Part shown: positions 51,050 to 61,088 of the stretch, piece by piece | How the letters are laid out: the number at the start of each line of letters is the position of its first letter | How positions within the stretch are numbered: position 1 is the first letter of the stretch | Source: Franzmannia qiaohouensis | GTDB lineage: Bacteria > Pseudomonadota > Gammaproteobacteria > Pseudomonadales > Halomonadaceae | Direction of reading: 5' to 3' | NCBI RefSeq assembly: GCF_031451695.1 | Contig: NZ_JARWAM010000013.1 | Coordinates: 1-64,000, forward strand | Length of the DNA stretch: 64,000 bases | Notes under the pieces: model-generated | Databases searched by the model: none | The model's input: the letters and a program-made list of their open reading frames with translations, nothing else | Told to the model about the DNA's origin: nothing | Program-made: the position numbers and the translations under genes

Positions 51050-51160
51050 CACGCTTGACGGGGTGCCGTTGAAAACGGCTGAGATCATGCAGCGCAGCGC
51101 GCCGAAGCATGGATCCCGTTGAACCTGAACTGGCTAGGACCAGCGTAGGGATCAAGCGAC
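51050..51160 (+). promoter_or_regulatory. TPP riboswitch (THI box) upstream of thiC
   Basis: Second thiamine pyrophosphate riboswitch, with ACGCTTGACGGGGTG, CGGCTGAGATCATG, CCGTTGAACCTGAACTGG and CAGCGTAGGGATCAAGCG. It ends 95 bases before the thiC ATG. Its optional stem (GCAGCGCAGCGCGCCG) differs from that of the tenA switch, while the core blocks are nearly identical. Confidence 0.96.
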
Positions 51161-51254
51161 ACGCAGCCAGGGCATTCCGCCTGGCTGCCCCTGTCCTCCC
51201 AGCTGTCCTCCCTGACAACGCACAACAGCCGCAAGCCCCTAGGGAGAACACTCC

Positions 51255-53159
<1,905 letters not shown>

Positions 53160-53176
53160 CGAGCGCCAGTCACGAC

Positions 53177-53198
53177 GCAGGGGCCTGATGGCCCCTGC
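53177..53198. terminator. Bidirectional hairpin between thiC and the CsbD gene
   Basis: GCAGGGGCC (53177-53185) pairs perfectly with GGCCCCTGC (53190-53198) around TGAT. It lies 17 bases after the thiC stop and 34 bases beyond the convergent CsbD stop. No clear T-tract follows on either strand. Confidence 0.5.
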
Positions 53199-53232
53199 GA
53201 TATGGCAACGCGAGTGCGAGGTAAGGAACAGG

Positions 53233-53412
53233 CTACTTCTTGAGCTTTTCCTTGGCCTCGCCCTTGCCCTTCTGCAGGTCGCCCTTGGCCTGCTGCGCCT
53301 TGCCCTTGGCCTGGGTCTCGGTGCTGCCGGTGGCCTTGCCCGCTGCTTCCTTGACCTTGCCACCGGCCTTGTTGGCAGTACCCTTCACTTTGTCTGTCTT
53401 TCCATTGGTCAT
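53233..53412 (-). CDS. CsbD-family stress protein
   Basis: A 59-residue, highly charged, low-complexity protein starting MTNGKTDKVKGTANKAGGKV. It matches the CsbD family, small hydrophilic proteins induced by general stress in several bacteria and of unknown mechanism. Repeats of K-G-K and A-K-G motifs dominate. An upstream in-frame ATG 21 codons away is less likely than ATG 53412, which starts the family sequence. Confidence 0.86.
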   Translation of the reverse strand: MTNGKTDKVKGTANKAGGKVKEAAGKATGSTETQAKGKAQQAKGDLQKGKGEAKEKLKK

Positions 53413-53554
53413 GATCAACACCTCGAATCCGTGAGTGCAGTGAAAACGCTGCATAACCGCCTGGGCCAACGGCACAGACGTGCAGCGCCACTCACAGCAT
53501 AGGCGCTTTATGGCACTGGGCGTCGATAACCTGGGCTATTCGATGGCGTCATGG

Positions 53555-54226
53555 TCAGGACGAGACGCCGAACCCTCTGATGCTGGCGACGAAATCGCTG
53601 AAGCGCTCACCCTGGATCAGCACATGCTCGCGAAGCGTTTGCTCGGCGCTCTGGGCATTGCCCTGCTGGATCGCCGCAACGATCTCGCGATGCTCCCCCA
53701 GGGAGTTGCTCATGCGCTGGCGAACCTGCAGCTGCAGGCGCCGATAGGGCTTCAGGCGTTGCTTGAGACGGCGCGCCTCGTCGGCCAGAAAGGCATTGTG
53801 GCTGGCGGCATAGATGCACTCGTGGAAGGCCTCGTTCTCGTAATAGTACTCGTCGGTATCGCCCGCCTCTGCCGCCGCCTCGCAGCGCGCCAGGGTCGCG
53901 GCGAGCGAGGCGAGTTCGGTGGTCGTGATACGCCGCGCGGCCAGACGCCCGCACATGCCCTCCAGCTCAGCCATGACTTCGAACATCTCGATCAACTGAT
54001 CGAGCCCCATCTTGGCCACGAAGGTCCCCCGCTTGGGCGACACCGTCAGCAGCCCGCTGGCCACCAATTGCTGGATCGCCTCGCGGACTGGTGTGCGCGA
54101 GACCTCGAAGCGGCGCTCGAGAACTTCGGGATCGACACGCTCTCCAGGCGCCAGACGCCCATTGATGATGTCGTCTTCCAGCGAATCACGCAGCCGCTGG
54201 GCATTCGAGCGTTTGCTGCTCACCAT
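53555..54226 (-). CDS. matR: GntR/FCD-family regulator, probable malonate operon regulator
   Basis: A 223-residue regulator. The winged helix is at residues 8-70 (IINGRLAPGERVDPEVLERR, VSRTPVREAIQQL). The FCD effector domain follows, with metal- or ligand-binding histidines in NEAFHECIYAASHNAF and GEHREIV. ATG 54226 follows GAGGAG. It is divergent from the TRAP-malonate genes; in rhizobia a GntR regulator (MatR) controls malonate catabolism, and this arrangement fits that role. Confidence 0.83.
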   Translation of the reverse strand: MVSSKRSNAQRLRDSLEDDIINGRLAPGERVDPEVLERRFEVSRTPVREAIQQLVASGLLTVSPKRGTFVAKMGLDQLIEMFEVMAELEGMCGRLAARRITTTELASLAATLARCEAAAEAGDTDEYYYENEAFHECIYAASHNAFLADEARRLKQRLKPYRRLQLQVRQRMSNSLGEHREIVAAIQQGNAQSAEQTLREHVLIQGERFSDFVASIRGFGVSS

Positions 54227-54297
54227 TCGTCTCCTCAAAGGCTTCCCCATTCTACTGGGAAGGGCCGTTGGCCATTCAACGCGACGCATTGACGCAA

Positions 54298-54324
54298 ATA
54301 TACATAGCAGCTATTGATGTATAT
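54298..54324. promoter_or_regulatory. Probable GntR-type operator in the malonate divergent promoter
   Basis: ATATACAT (54298-54305) and ATGTATAT (54317-54324) are perfect inverted arms with an 11-base spacer. The right part also forms TGATGTATATATCA, an imperfect palindrome like FCD-regulator sites. It lies 72 bases from the regulator start and 50 bases before the matP ATG. The gene downstream also carries a small hairpin, ATCAGC/GCTGAT, at 54325-54339. Confidence 0.5.
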
Positions 54325-54373
54325 ATCAGCTTCGCTGATAAACACTACAAAACAAGAAATTCAGGAGCACAGC

Positions 54374-55375
54374 ATGACACGCCAACTCAAGACTGCTGCT
54401 ACGGCAGCCCTGGGGCTCGCCGTCGCCTTCAGCAGCGTCGCAGCCGCCGATACCGTCCTGCGCGCATCGCATCAGTTCCCCGGCGGCCAGGGGGACGTCC
54501 GCGACGAAATGGTCCAGTTGATGGCAAGGCATGTCGCCGATGCCGACGTCGGCCTGCAGATCCAGGTTCATCCCGGACAGTCGTTGTTCCGTGCCAACGA
54601 GCAGTGGGGTGCACTGGTCCGCGGGCGCCTCGACATGACGCTACTGCCGCTAGACTACGCCAGTGGCCGCCACCCCGAATTCTCCGCCACCCTAATGCCC
54701 GGCCTGGTGCGCAACCATGAACACGCGGCGCGCCTCAACGATTCCGAGTACATGGACATGATCAAGGAGGTCATCCTCGAGGGCGGCGCCCGAGTGCTGG
54801 CCGATTCGTGGCTTTCGGGCGGTTTTGCCTCCAGCGAACAGTGCATCACCTCTCCGGATACCGTGAGCGGGCAGAATATTCGTGCAGCCGGCCCGGCCTT
54901 CGAACAGATGCTCGAAGCGGCAGGCGCATCGATTGCCTCGATGCCCTCCTCCGAGGTTTACACCGCCATGCAGACCGGTGTACTGGATGCCGCCAACACC
55001 TCATCGATGTCGTTCATCTCTTTCCGACTATACGAGCAGGTCGACTGCTTGACCGAGCCCGGCGACTACGCGCTGTGGTTCATGTATGAACCGGTTCTGA
55101 TCTCCGAGCAGGTCTGGCAGGGGCTCAACGAGGCGCAGCAGGCTGCTCTGCTGGAGGCCGGTGAAGCCGCCGAGGCATTCTTTTCCGCCGAGGCAGCCGC
55201 ACTCGATCAGCGCATGGTCGAGGTGTACGAGGAAAACGGTGTGGAAGTGGTTCGCATGTCGGAGGAGGACTACAACGCCTGGCTGGAGATCGCCCAGGAA
55301 ACCTCCTACCAGAACTTCGCCGACAACGTTCCCAACGGACAGGCAATCATCGACGCCGCGCTGGCCGTCGACTGA
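54374..55375 (+). CDS. matP: TRAP transporter substrate-binding protein (DctP type), probable malonate binder
   Basis: A 333-residue periplasmic binding protein. The signal peptide covers residues 1-24 (ending SVAAADT). The DctP fold includes SGGFASSEQCI and IRAAGPAFEQMLEAAGA, and the carboxylate-clamp region follows EVYTAMQTGVLDAANTSSM. CAGGAG precedes the ATG. With two membrane subunits and MCD/MatB genes downstream, the ligand is most likely malonate. A hairpin with TTTT follows, which may raise its expression over the permeases. Confidence 0.88.
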   Translation: MTRQLKTAATAALGLAVAFSSVAAADTVLRASHQFPGGQGDVRDEMVQLMARHVADADVGLQIQVHPGQSLFRANEQWGALVRGRLDMTLLPLDYASGRHPEFSATLMPGLVRNHEHAARLNDSEYMDMIKEVILEGGARVLADSWLSGGFASSEQCITSPDTVSGQNIRAAGPAFEQMLEAAGASIASMPSSEVYTAMQTGVLDAANTSSMSFISFRLYEQVDCLTEPGDYALWFMYEPVLISEQVWQGLNEAQQAALLEAGEAAEAFFSAEAAALDQRMVEVYEENGVEVVRMSEEDYNAWLEIAQETSYQNFADNVPNGQAIIDAALAVD

Positions 55376-55400
55376 CCCCAGCCCCACGTTCCAGTTGACC

Positions 55401-55427
55401 GGCCGCCCCTCAGGGGTGGCCGCTTTT
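55401..55427 (+). terminator. Partial terminator/attenuator between matP and matQ
   Basis: GGCCGCCCC (55401-55409) pairs with GGGGTGGCC (55413-55421; one G-T pair) and is followed by GCTTTTC. This is a compact intrinsic terminator 25 bases after the binding protein stop and 20 bases before the small permease ATG. It may let some polymerases through, giving more binding protein than permease. Confidence 0.55.
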
Positions 55428-55447
55428 CATCGCTTCCCGGGGGAACC

Positions 55448-55957
55448 ATGGCATCTTCCATTGCGTACTCATCGCCTACCGTCCGTGGCTACATCCGCTT
55501 GATGGACACACTCTCCAGGCTAATGGCTTATCTGGCCTGCGCGCTATTCATCGCCGGCGTGCTGGTGATCTGCCAGATGGTCTTCCTGCGTTATCTGCTG
55601 GGCATGAGCACCAGCTGGCAGACCGAGTTCACGGTATTTTCCGTGACTGGCGCCATGTTACTGGGCAGCCCCTATGTACTGATGACCGGCGGCCATGTCG
55701 CCATCACCATTCTTCCCGACGCGCTCGGCGGTGCCGCACGCTGGGCGATGCGGCTGATCGCCTCGCTGGTTGGCCTGGCCTTCTGCGCCGCCCTGGCCTA
55801 TGGCGCCTGGATCTACGTGTGGGAGGCATGGGAAGGCAGCTGGACCACCGGTACGGTCTGGAACCCGCCGCTATGGCCGGCACTCATGCCGATGGCCATT
55901 GGAGCCACGCTGCTTACGCTGCAGTACGTTGCTGAAATCCTGCGTGGAGAGGCCTGA
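55448..55957 (+). CDS. matQ: TRAP transporter small permease (DctQ type)
   Basis: A 169-residue membrane protein with four hydrophobic segments and a conserved WQTEFTVFSVTGAMLLG region typical of DctQ small subunits. It pairs with the next gene, from which it is separated by two bases. GGGGGA lies before the ATG. Confidence 0.9.
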   Translation: MASSIAYSSPTVRGYIRLMDTLSRLMAYLACALFIAGVLVICQMVFLRYLLGMSTSWQTEFTVFSVTGAMLLGSPYVLMTGGHVAITILPDALGGAARWAMRLIASLVGLAFCAALAYGAWIYVWEAWEGSWTTGTVWNPPLWPALMPMAIGATLLTLQYVAEILRGEA

Positions 55958-55959
55958 GC

Positions 55960-57294
55960 ATGGATCCGATCACCCTGGGTATCATCGTTGCCATCGGTCT
56001 GGTCGTGCTGATGGCGATTGGCACCCCCATTGCCTTTGCACTGGGGGCCGTGTCGTTGGTGGCGCTCCTCTACGATCGGGGGATGCCCGAGCTCACTTAC
56101 TTCGGCGAGACCTTCTTCGACCGGATTGCCGAATTCGGCTTCGTGGCGATCCCCATGTTCATCCTGATGGGTGCCGCCGTGGCGTCGTCGCCTACCGGCC
56201 GTGACCTCTATCGCTCGCTGGACCTGTGGATGGGACGTCTCCCCGGCGGCCTGGCCGTCTCCAACATCGGCGCCTGTACCATCTTCTCGGCGCTCTCGGG
56301 CTCCTCACCCGCCACCTGTGCAGCGATTGGCAAGATGGGCATCCCCGAGATGCGCACGCGCGGCTATCCGGACGGCGTGGCGGCCGGCTGCATCGCCGCT
56401 GGCGGCACCCTGGGCATCCTCATCCCGCCCTCGGTGACCATGATCATCTATGGGATTTCCACCGAAACCTCCATTGGGCGCCTGTTCATGGCCGGCGTGG
56501 TACCCGGCTTCATGCTGGCCGGCCTGTTCATGATCTGGACGATGATCGCCTGCCGCCTGGCTGGGGGGTACAACAACCCCATGGCGCAATCCGCCGCGCG
56601 GGTGAAGCAGACCATCAAGGAGAACGTCGACGCCAACCTCAAGGCGCTGATCCGTGTACTGCCGTTCCTGGCCGTGGTCGCGGGCATCCTGTTCGCCCTC
56701 TATGGCGGGGTCGCCACACCCTCGGAAGCTGCCGGCGTGGGTGCCTTTCTATGCGTGGCACTGGCGGTGATTATCTACCGCATGTGGCAGGTGGGGCCGA
56801 TCAAGCTGATCATGCGCGACTCCCTGCGCGAGAGCGTGATGATCATGCTGGTCATTGCCTGTGCCGAGGTGTTCGCCTACGCCCTGTCATCGATGTTCAT
56901 CACCCAGACCGTTGCCGCTGCCATCGCCGATCTGGAGGTCAACCGCTGGGTGCTGATGGGCATCATCAACCTGTTCCTGCTGGTCGCCGGCTTCTTCCTG
57001 CCACCGGTGGCGGTGATCGTGATGACCGCGCCGATCCTGCTGCCGATCATCCTGGCCGCCGATTTCGACCCCTACTGGTTTGCGGTGATTCTGACCATCA
57101 ACCTGGAGATCGGGCTGATCACGCCCCCCGTGGGGCTCAACCTGTTCATCATCAAGGGCATTGCTCCGGACATCTCGCTACGCAACATCCTGATGGGCAG
57201 CCTGCCCTATGCACTGTGCATGGTTCTGGGCATCTTGCTGCTGTGTTTCTTCCCCGGCATCGCCTTGTGGCTGCCGAACCTGATCATGGGCTAA
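55960..57294 (+). CDS. matM: TRAP transporter large permease (DctM type)
   Basis: A 444-residue transporter with about twelve segments. The GSSPATCAAIGKMGIPEM stretch and LGILIPPSVTMIIYGI are diagnostic of DctM large subunits, which carry the sodium-coupled solute path. EIGLITPPVGLNLFIIKGIA closes the second repeat. It follows the small subunit and precedes the malonyl-CoA decarboxylase gene by seven bases, linking uptake to catabolism. Confidence 0.93.
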   Translation: MDPITLGIIVAIGLVVLMAIGTPIAFALGAVSLVALLYDRGMPELTYFGETFFDRIAEFGFVAIPMFILMGAAVASSPTGRDLYRSLDLWMGRLPGGLAVSNIGACTIFSALSGSSPATCAAIGKMGIPEMRTRGYPDGVAAGCIAAGGTLGILIPPSVTMIIYGISTETSIGRLFMAGVVPGFMLAGLFMIWTMIACRLAGGYNNPMAQSAARVKQTIKENVDANLKALIRVLPFLAVVAGILFALYGGVATPSEAAGVGAFLCVALAVIIYRMWQVGPIKLIMRDSLRESVMIMLVIACAEVFAYALSSMFITQTVAAAIADLEVNRWVLMGIINLFLLVAGFFLPPVAVIVMTAPILLPIILAADFDPYWFAVILTINLEIGLITPPVGLNLFIIKGIAPDISLRNILMGSLPYALCMVLGILLLCFFPGIALWLPNLIMG

Positions 57295-57301
57295 CGGGAG
57301 C

Positions 57302-58663
57302 ATGCCAATGAACATGTCTTTCCTGCAGGAGCTGTTCAACAACATCACCCAGCGTGATGCCCTGCTGTGGCGGCGCCAGGGAGGCGCCGTGGTCCATGAC
57401 CACAGCGTGCTGGTCGAGGCGTGTCGCGAGCTGCTCGAGAGCGACGGCGAGGCCTCGAGCATCACCCAGGCGAGCCGCGCACTGGCCATCTATCAGCGAC
57501 TCGACGATGGCCAGAAAAGCGCCTTCTTCGACAAGCTCGCCGAGGCCTTCGCCGCCGAGCCGGCGCAGATCGATGCCGCCTATTCGGCCTATCGAGAGGC
57601 CCGCGACAACAGCAGCCTGCAGGCGCTGTTCAACGCCTGCGAGCCTCGCCGCCAGGAGCTGTTTCGACGCCTCAACCTGGCCAGCGGCGGCACCTACCAG
57701 CTGGTAAAAATGCGCGAGGACCTGCTGCAGCGGCTCAAGGAAGCGCCCTCGTTGCGTGCCATCGATGCCGACTTCGCCCACCTGTTCGGCTCGTGGTTCA
57801 ATCGTGGTTTCCTAGTCCTCAAGCGCATCGACTGGCACACCCCGGCCTCGATCCTGGAGAAGATCATCCGCTACGAGGCGGTACACGAAATCCAGGACTG
57901 GAACGACCTGCGTCGCCGCCTCGATGCTCGCGATCGTCGCTGCTTTGCCTTCTTTCACCCGGCGATCGGCGACGAGCCGCTGATCTTCGTCGAAGTTGCC
58001 CTGCACAAGGGACTCCCGACCCAGATACAGGCCATCCTCGAAGGCGAGCAGCGGGAGGTCGATGATCCGGAGTCCGCCGACGCCGCGGCGTTTTTCGGCA
58101 TCAGCAACTGCCAGGCCGGCCTGCGCGGCATCTCCTTCGGCAACTTCCTGATCAAGCAGGTGGTGCAGGAACTCAAACAGGAACTGCCGCAGCTGAAGCA
58201 CTTCGTCACGCTGTCGCCGGTACCCGGCTTTGCCCAGTGGCTTGACGAGCAGCGCCAGAGCGACAGCCTGACCGAGACGACACGCGCAGCCCTCGACGCG
58301 CTGGATAGCCCCGGCTGGCACCGCGACCCGGCACTCGCCGAACGGCTGGGCGCCCTGATCAAGCCGCTGGCGGCACGCTACCTGGTGGAGGCCAAGAATC
58401 CACGTGGACTGCCGCTCAATCCGGTGGCTCGCTTCCATCTCGGCAATGGCGCCCAATTGCATCGTATCAACTGGCTGGGTGACACCTCCTCGAAGGGTCT
58501 TAGCCAGGCCGTCGGATTGATGGTCAACTACCTCTACGTGCTCGATGACATCGAGCGCAACCATGAAAACTACAGCGCTAACGCCAGTGTGGCACGCTCC
58601 AGCGAGGTCAAGGATCTCGCCAAGCGCGCTCGGAAGCTGATCACCGGAGACAGTCCCACATGA
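57302..58663 (+). CDS. matA: Malonyl-CoA decarboxylase
   Basis: A 453-residue MCD that decarboxylates malonyl-CoA to acetyl-CoA. The N-terminal helical domain is followed by the GNAT-like catalytic domain. The catalytic serine is near residue 305 in TLSPVPGFAQW and the histidine near residue 379 in NPVARFHLGNGAQL. GGGAG precedes the ATG. The stop overlaps the matB start (ATGA). Confidence 0.94.
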   Translation: MPMNMSFLQELFNNITQRDALLWRRQGGAVVHDHSVLVEACRELLESDGEASSITQASRALAIYQRLDDGQKSAFFDKLAEAFAAEPAQIDAAYSAYREARDNSSLQALFNACEPRRQELFRRLNLASGGTYQLVKMREDLLQRLKEAPSLRAIDADFAHLFGSWFNRGFLVLKRIDWHTPASILEKIIRYEAVHEIQDWNDLRRRLDARDRRCFAFFHPAIGDEPLIFVEVALHKGLPTQIQAILEGEQREVDDPESADAAAFFGISNCQAGLRGISFGNFLIKQVVQELKQELPQLKHFVTLSPVPGFAQWLDEQRQSDSLTETTRAALDALDSPGWHRDPALAERLGALIKPLAARYLVEAKNPRGLPLNPVARFHLGNGAQLHRINWLGDTSSKGLSQAVGLMVNYLYVLDDIERNHENYSANASVARSSEVKDLAKRARKLITGDSPT

Positions 58664-60174
58664 ACCACAACCTCTTCGCGACCTTTGCCGAGCGCATGCA
58701 GGCGCGCGGCGACGCCGACTTCATCAACACCCGCGAAGGGCGGGGTTACTCCTACGCCGATGCCCTCAAAGAGAGCGCCCGCCTGGCCGGCGCCCTGGGA
58801 GAGCTGGGCGTAACGCCAGGCGACCGGGTCGCGGTGCAGGTCGACAAGAGTCCAGAGGCGATCCTGCTCTACCTCGCCTGCCTGCGCAGCGGAGCGGTCT
58901 ACCTGCCGCTCAATACCGGCTACACCGGTGAGGAGATTCGCTACTTCCTGAACGACGCCGAGCCGGCACTGTTCGTCTGCCGCCCCGCCGCCTTGGACGA
59001 GGCGCGCCAACTCGCCGAGACCGGCTGCCCCGCCGTGGAAACGCTGGGCAGCGCCGCCGACGGCAGCCTGATGGACAAGGCCGCGGCGGCCACGCCCCGC
59101 GAAGCGATCGCCGAACTCGGCGAGCGCGACCTGGCGGCGATCCTCTACACCTCGGGCACCACCGGGCGCTCCAAGGGCGCCATGCTCACCCATCGCAACC
59201 TCGGCTCCAACGCCGCGACCCTGGCCGACGCCTGGCACTTCACTGCCCAAGACCGGCTGATTCACGCCCTGCCAATCTTCCATACCCACGGCCTGTTCGT
59301 GGCCTGCAACGTCACCCTGATGGCGGGCTCGAGCATGCTGTTCCTGCCGAAGTTCGATGCCGATGTGATCGTCGAGGAGCTACCGCGAGGCACGGTGATG
59401 ATGGGCGTGCCGACCTTCTATACCCGCCTGGTACAGGACCCGCGCCTGACGCCTGAGCTGACCGCCAACATGCGCCTGTTCGTCTCCGGCTCGGCGCCGC
59501 TCACCGCCGAGACCCACCAGGCCTTCGAGGCCATGACCGGCCACGCCATCCTCGAGCGCTACGGTATGACCGAGACCAACATGAATATCTCCAACCCCTA
59601 TCATGGCGAGCGTCGTGCCGGCACGGTGGGCATGCCGCTGCCCGGCGTGGAGATGCGCATCACCGACCGCGAGAGCGGCGCCGAGGTGCCCCAGGGCGAG
59701 ATCGGCATGCTGCAGATCCGCGGACCCAACGTCTTCATCGGCTACTGGCGGATGCCCGAGAAGACCCGCGAGGAGCTGCTCGAGGATGGCTTCTTCATCA
59801 CCGGCGACCTAGCCATGCGCGACGAGCGGGGCTATGTGCATATCGTCGGCCGCGACAAGGACCTGGTGATCTCCGGCGGCTACAACGTCTACCCCAAGGA
59901 GGTCGAGCAGCTGATCGACGAACTCGATGGGGTGCAGGAGTCGGCGGTGATCGGCCTGCCCCATCCCGACTTCGGCGAAGGCGTCACCGCGGTAGTGGTG
60001 CGCCAGGCGGGAGCCACCCTCGACGAGGGCGAGGTGCTCGCCCACCTGGGCGGCCGACTGGCCAAGTACAAGCAGCCCAAGCGGGTGTTGTTCGTCGACA
60101 GCCTGCCGCGCAACACCATGGGCAAGGTGCAGAAGAACCAGCTGCGCCGCGAGTACGACGCCACCTACCGCTGA
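58660..60174 (+). CDS. matB: Malonyl-CoA synthetase
   Basis: A 504-residue acyl-adenylate enzyme that activates malonate to malonyl-CoA with ATP. The P-loop motif is LYTSGTTGRSKGAMLTHRNL near residue 160, followed by ILERYGMTETNMNISNPYHG and the hinge DLVISGGYNVYPKEVEQLID. The catalytic lysine is near the C-terminus in NTMGKVQKNQL. The YGMTETNMN-plus-arginine region is typical of MatB. Last gene of the malonate operon, closed by a strong hairpin. Confidence 0.94.
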   Translation: MNHNLFATFAERMQARGDADFINTREGRGYSYADALKESARLAGALGELGVTPGDRVAVQVDKSPEAILLYLACLRSGAVYLPLNTGYTGEEIRYFLNDAEPALFVCRPAALDEARQLAETGCPAVETLGSAADGSLMDKAAAATPREAIAELGERDLAAILYTSGTTGRSKGAMLTHRNLGSNAATLADAWHFTAQDRLIHALPIFHTHGLFVACNVTLMAGSSMLFLPKFDADVIVEELPRGTVMMGVPTFYTRLVQDPRLTPELTANMRLFVSGSAPLTAETHQAFEAMTGHAILERYGMTETNMNISNPYHGERRAGTVGMPLPGVEMRITDRESGAEVPQGEIGMLQIRGPNVFIGYWRMPEKTREELLEDGFFITGDLAMRDERGYVHIVGRDKDLVISGGYNVYPKEVEQLIDELDGVQESAVIGLPHPDFGEGVTAVVVRQAGATLDEGEVLAHLGGRLAKYKQPKRVLFVDSLPRNTMGKVQKNQLRREYDATYR

Positions 60175-60201
60175 GCGACGCGCGATTCCTCGCCACCAAC
60201 G

Positions 60202-60234
60202 ACCGCGCCCCCGACCAATGGCCGGGGGCGCGGT
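60202..60234. terminator. Strong bidirectional hairpin after matB
   Basis: ACCGCGCCCCCG (60202-60213) pairs perfectly with CGGGGGCGCGGT (60223-60234) around a 9-base loop. It separates the convergent matB and outer-membrane protein genes. A 12-base GC stem is a likely stop for both transcripts, though T-tracts are poor. Confidence 0.6.
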
Positions 60235-60257
60235 GATATCACACCTGACGCAAGCGC

Positions 60258-60761
60258 TTAGAAGCGATAGCGCAGGCCGACGCTGGCGGCGTCGAAGGTG
60301 TAGTCCGACTTGTCGAGATAGCGCATGTAGTCGGCCCCCACCGAGAGGTTCTGGGCCACGTCGAATTCCGCCCCGGCGCCGTAGGAGAAGCCGCTCTGGC
60401 GGTCGACGTCGAAATCGACCTCGGTGAAGCCGGCCAGGCCGTAGAGGCGGATCTCGTCGGCCACCGGCAGAATACCCTTGGCATAGGCACCCACCAGGTA
60501 GTCGAGCTCCACCGGGCCGTCGGAACCACCGCCGCCGAGATGCCCCTCGACCGCGAAGTAGTCGTTGATCTGGGCGCCGCCGCGCAGACGCAGGCCCACG
60601 TCATCACGGCTGGTGCCCTGGTCGGGGTTGAGGTCCCAGAACATGGCGTCACCGCCGACATAGCCCTGCGGGTAGAAGGTCTGCGCCTGCTGGGCATGAG
60701 CCGCGCTGGCACCCACGGCGGCGATCATGGCGATAGCGCTTGCCGAAAGTAGTCTCTTCAT
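60258..60761 (-). CDS. Small outer-membrane beta-barrel protein
   Basis: A 167-residue protein with a signal peptide (residues 1-22, ending AHA) and a mature part with alternating strands and a C-terminal LRYRF, as in eight-stranded barrels of the OmpA/OmpW type. GFSYGAGAEFDVAQNLSVGADY is the usual paired-strand pattern. ATG 60761 follows AGGAGGTGTG. It could be a porin-like or adhesin barrel; no function can be assigned. Confidence 0.83.
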   Translation of the reverse strand: MKRLLSASAIAMIAAVGASAAHAQQAQTFYPQGYVGGDAMFWDLNPDQGTSRDDVGLRLRGGAQINDYFAVEGHLGGGGSDGPVELDYLVGAYAKGILPVADEIRLYGLAGFTEVDFDVDRQSGFSYGAGAEFDVAQNLSVGADYMRYLDKSDYTFDAASVGLRYRF

Positions 60762-60870
60762 CACACACACCTCCTGTTTGAAAACAGCGTTTTCTAACTC
60801 GCGGTTAGTGTGGATCACCGTTCGACGAAAGACAAATGAGAGAACTTCATTTTCACCGTTCTTGCACTAA

Positions 60871-61078
60871 GGAAGCGCTGAACAAATCGCCGAGCGAGAT
60901 GAAGCGCAAGGCGCCCGGAGCACAGCACCGAGCAAAGCGACAAACATCCGTAGGATGGCTCCGAAGGAGCAAGAAGCCGTAGGCTTCGAGTCAACCGGAG
61001 CCTATGGGGTATAGGTGAGGATTCCGCGCACCGCGCAACGCAGCGATTCGCTCGCGTAGGCATTTGTGCAGTGTTTCC
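60871..61078. mobile_element. MITE-like element, copy 2, with CTAA target duplication
   Basis: The left end GGAAGCGCTGAACAAAT (60871-60887) and right end ATTTGTGCAGTGTTTCC (61062-61078) are imperfect inverted repeats. CTAA stands directly outside both ends (60867-60870 and 61079-61082), the kind of 4-base duplication made by many IS5-type transposases. The interior is shared with copy 1 at 33704-33978 (GAGTCAACCGGAGCCTATGG). It fills most of the 327-base gap between the barrel gene's promoter and the EamA gene. The small minus-strand reading frame within (60815-61063) is not a gene. Confidence 0.8.
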
Positions 61079-61088
61079 CTAAGGGGGC

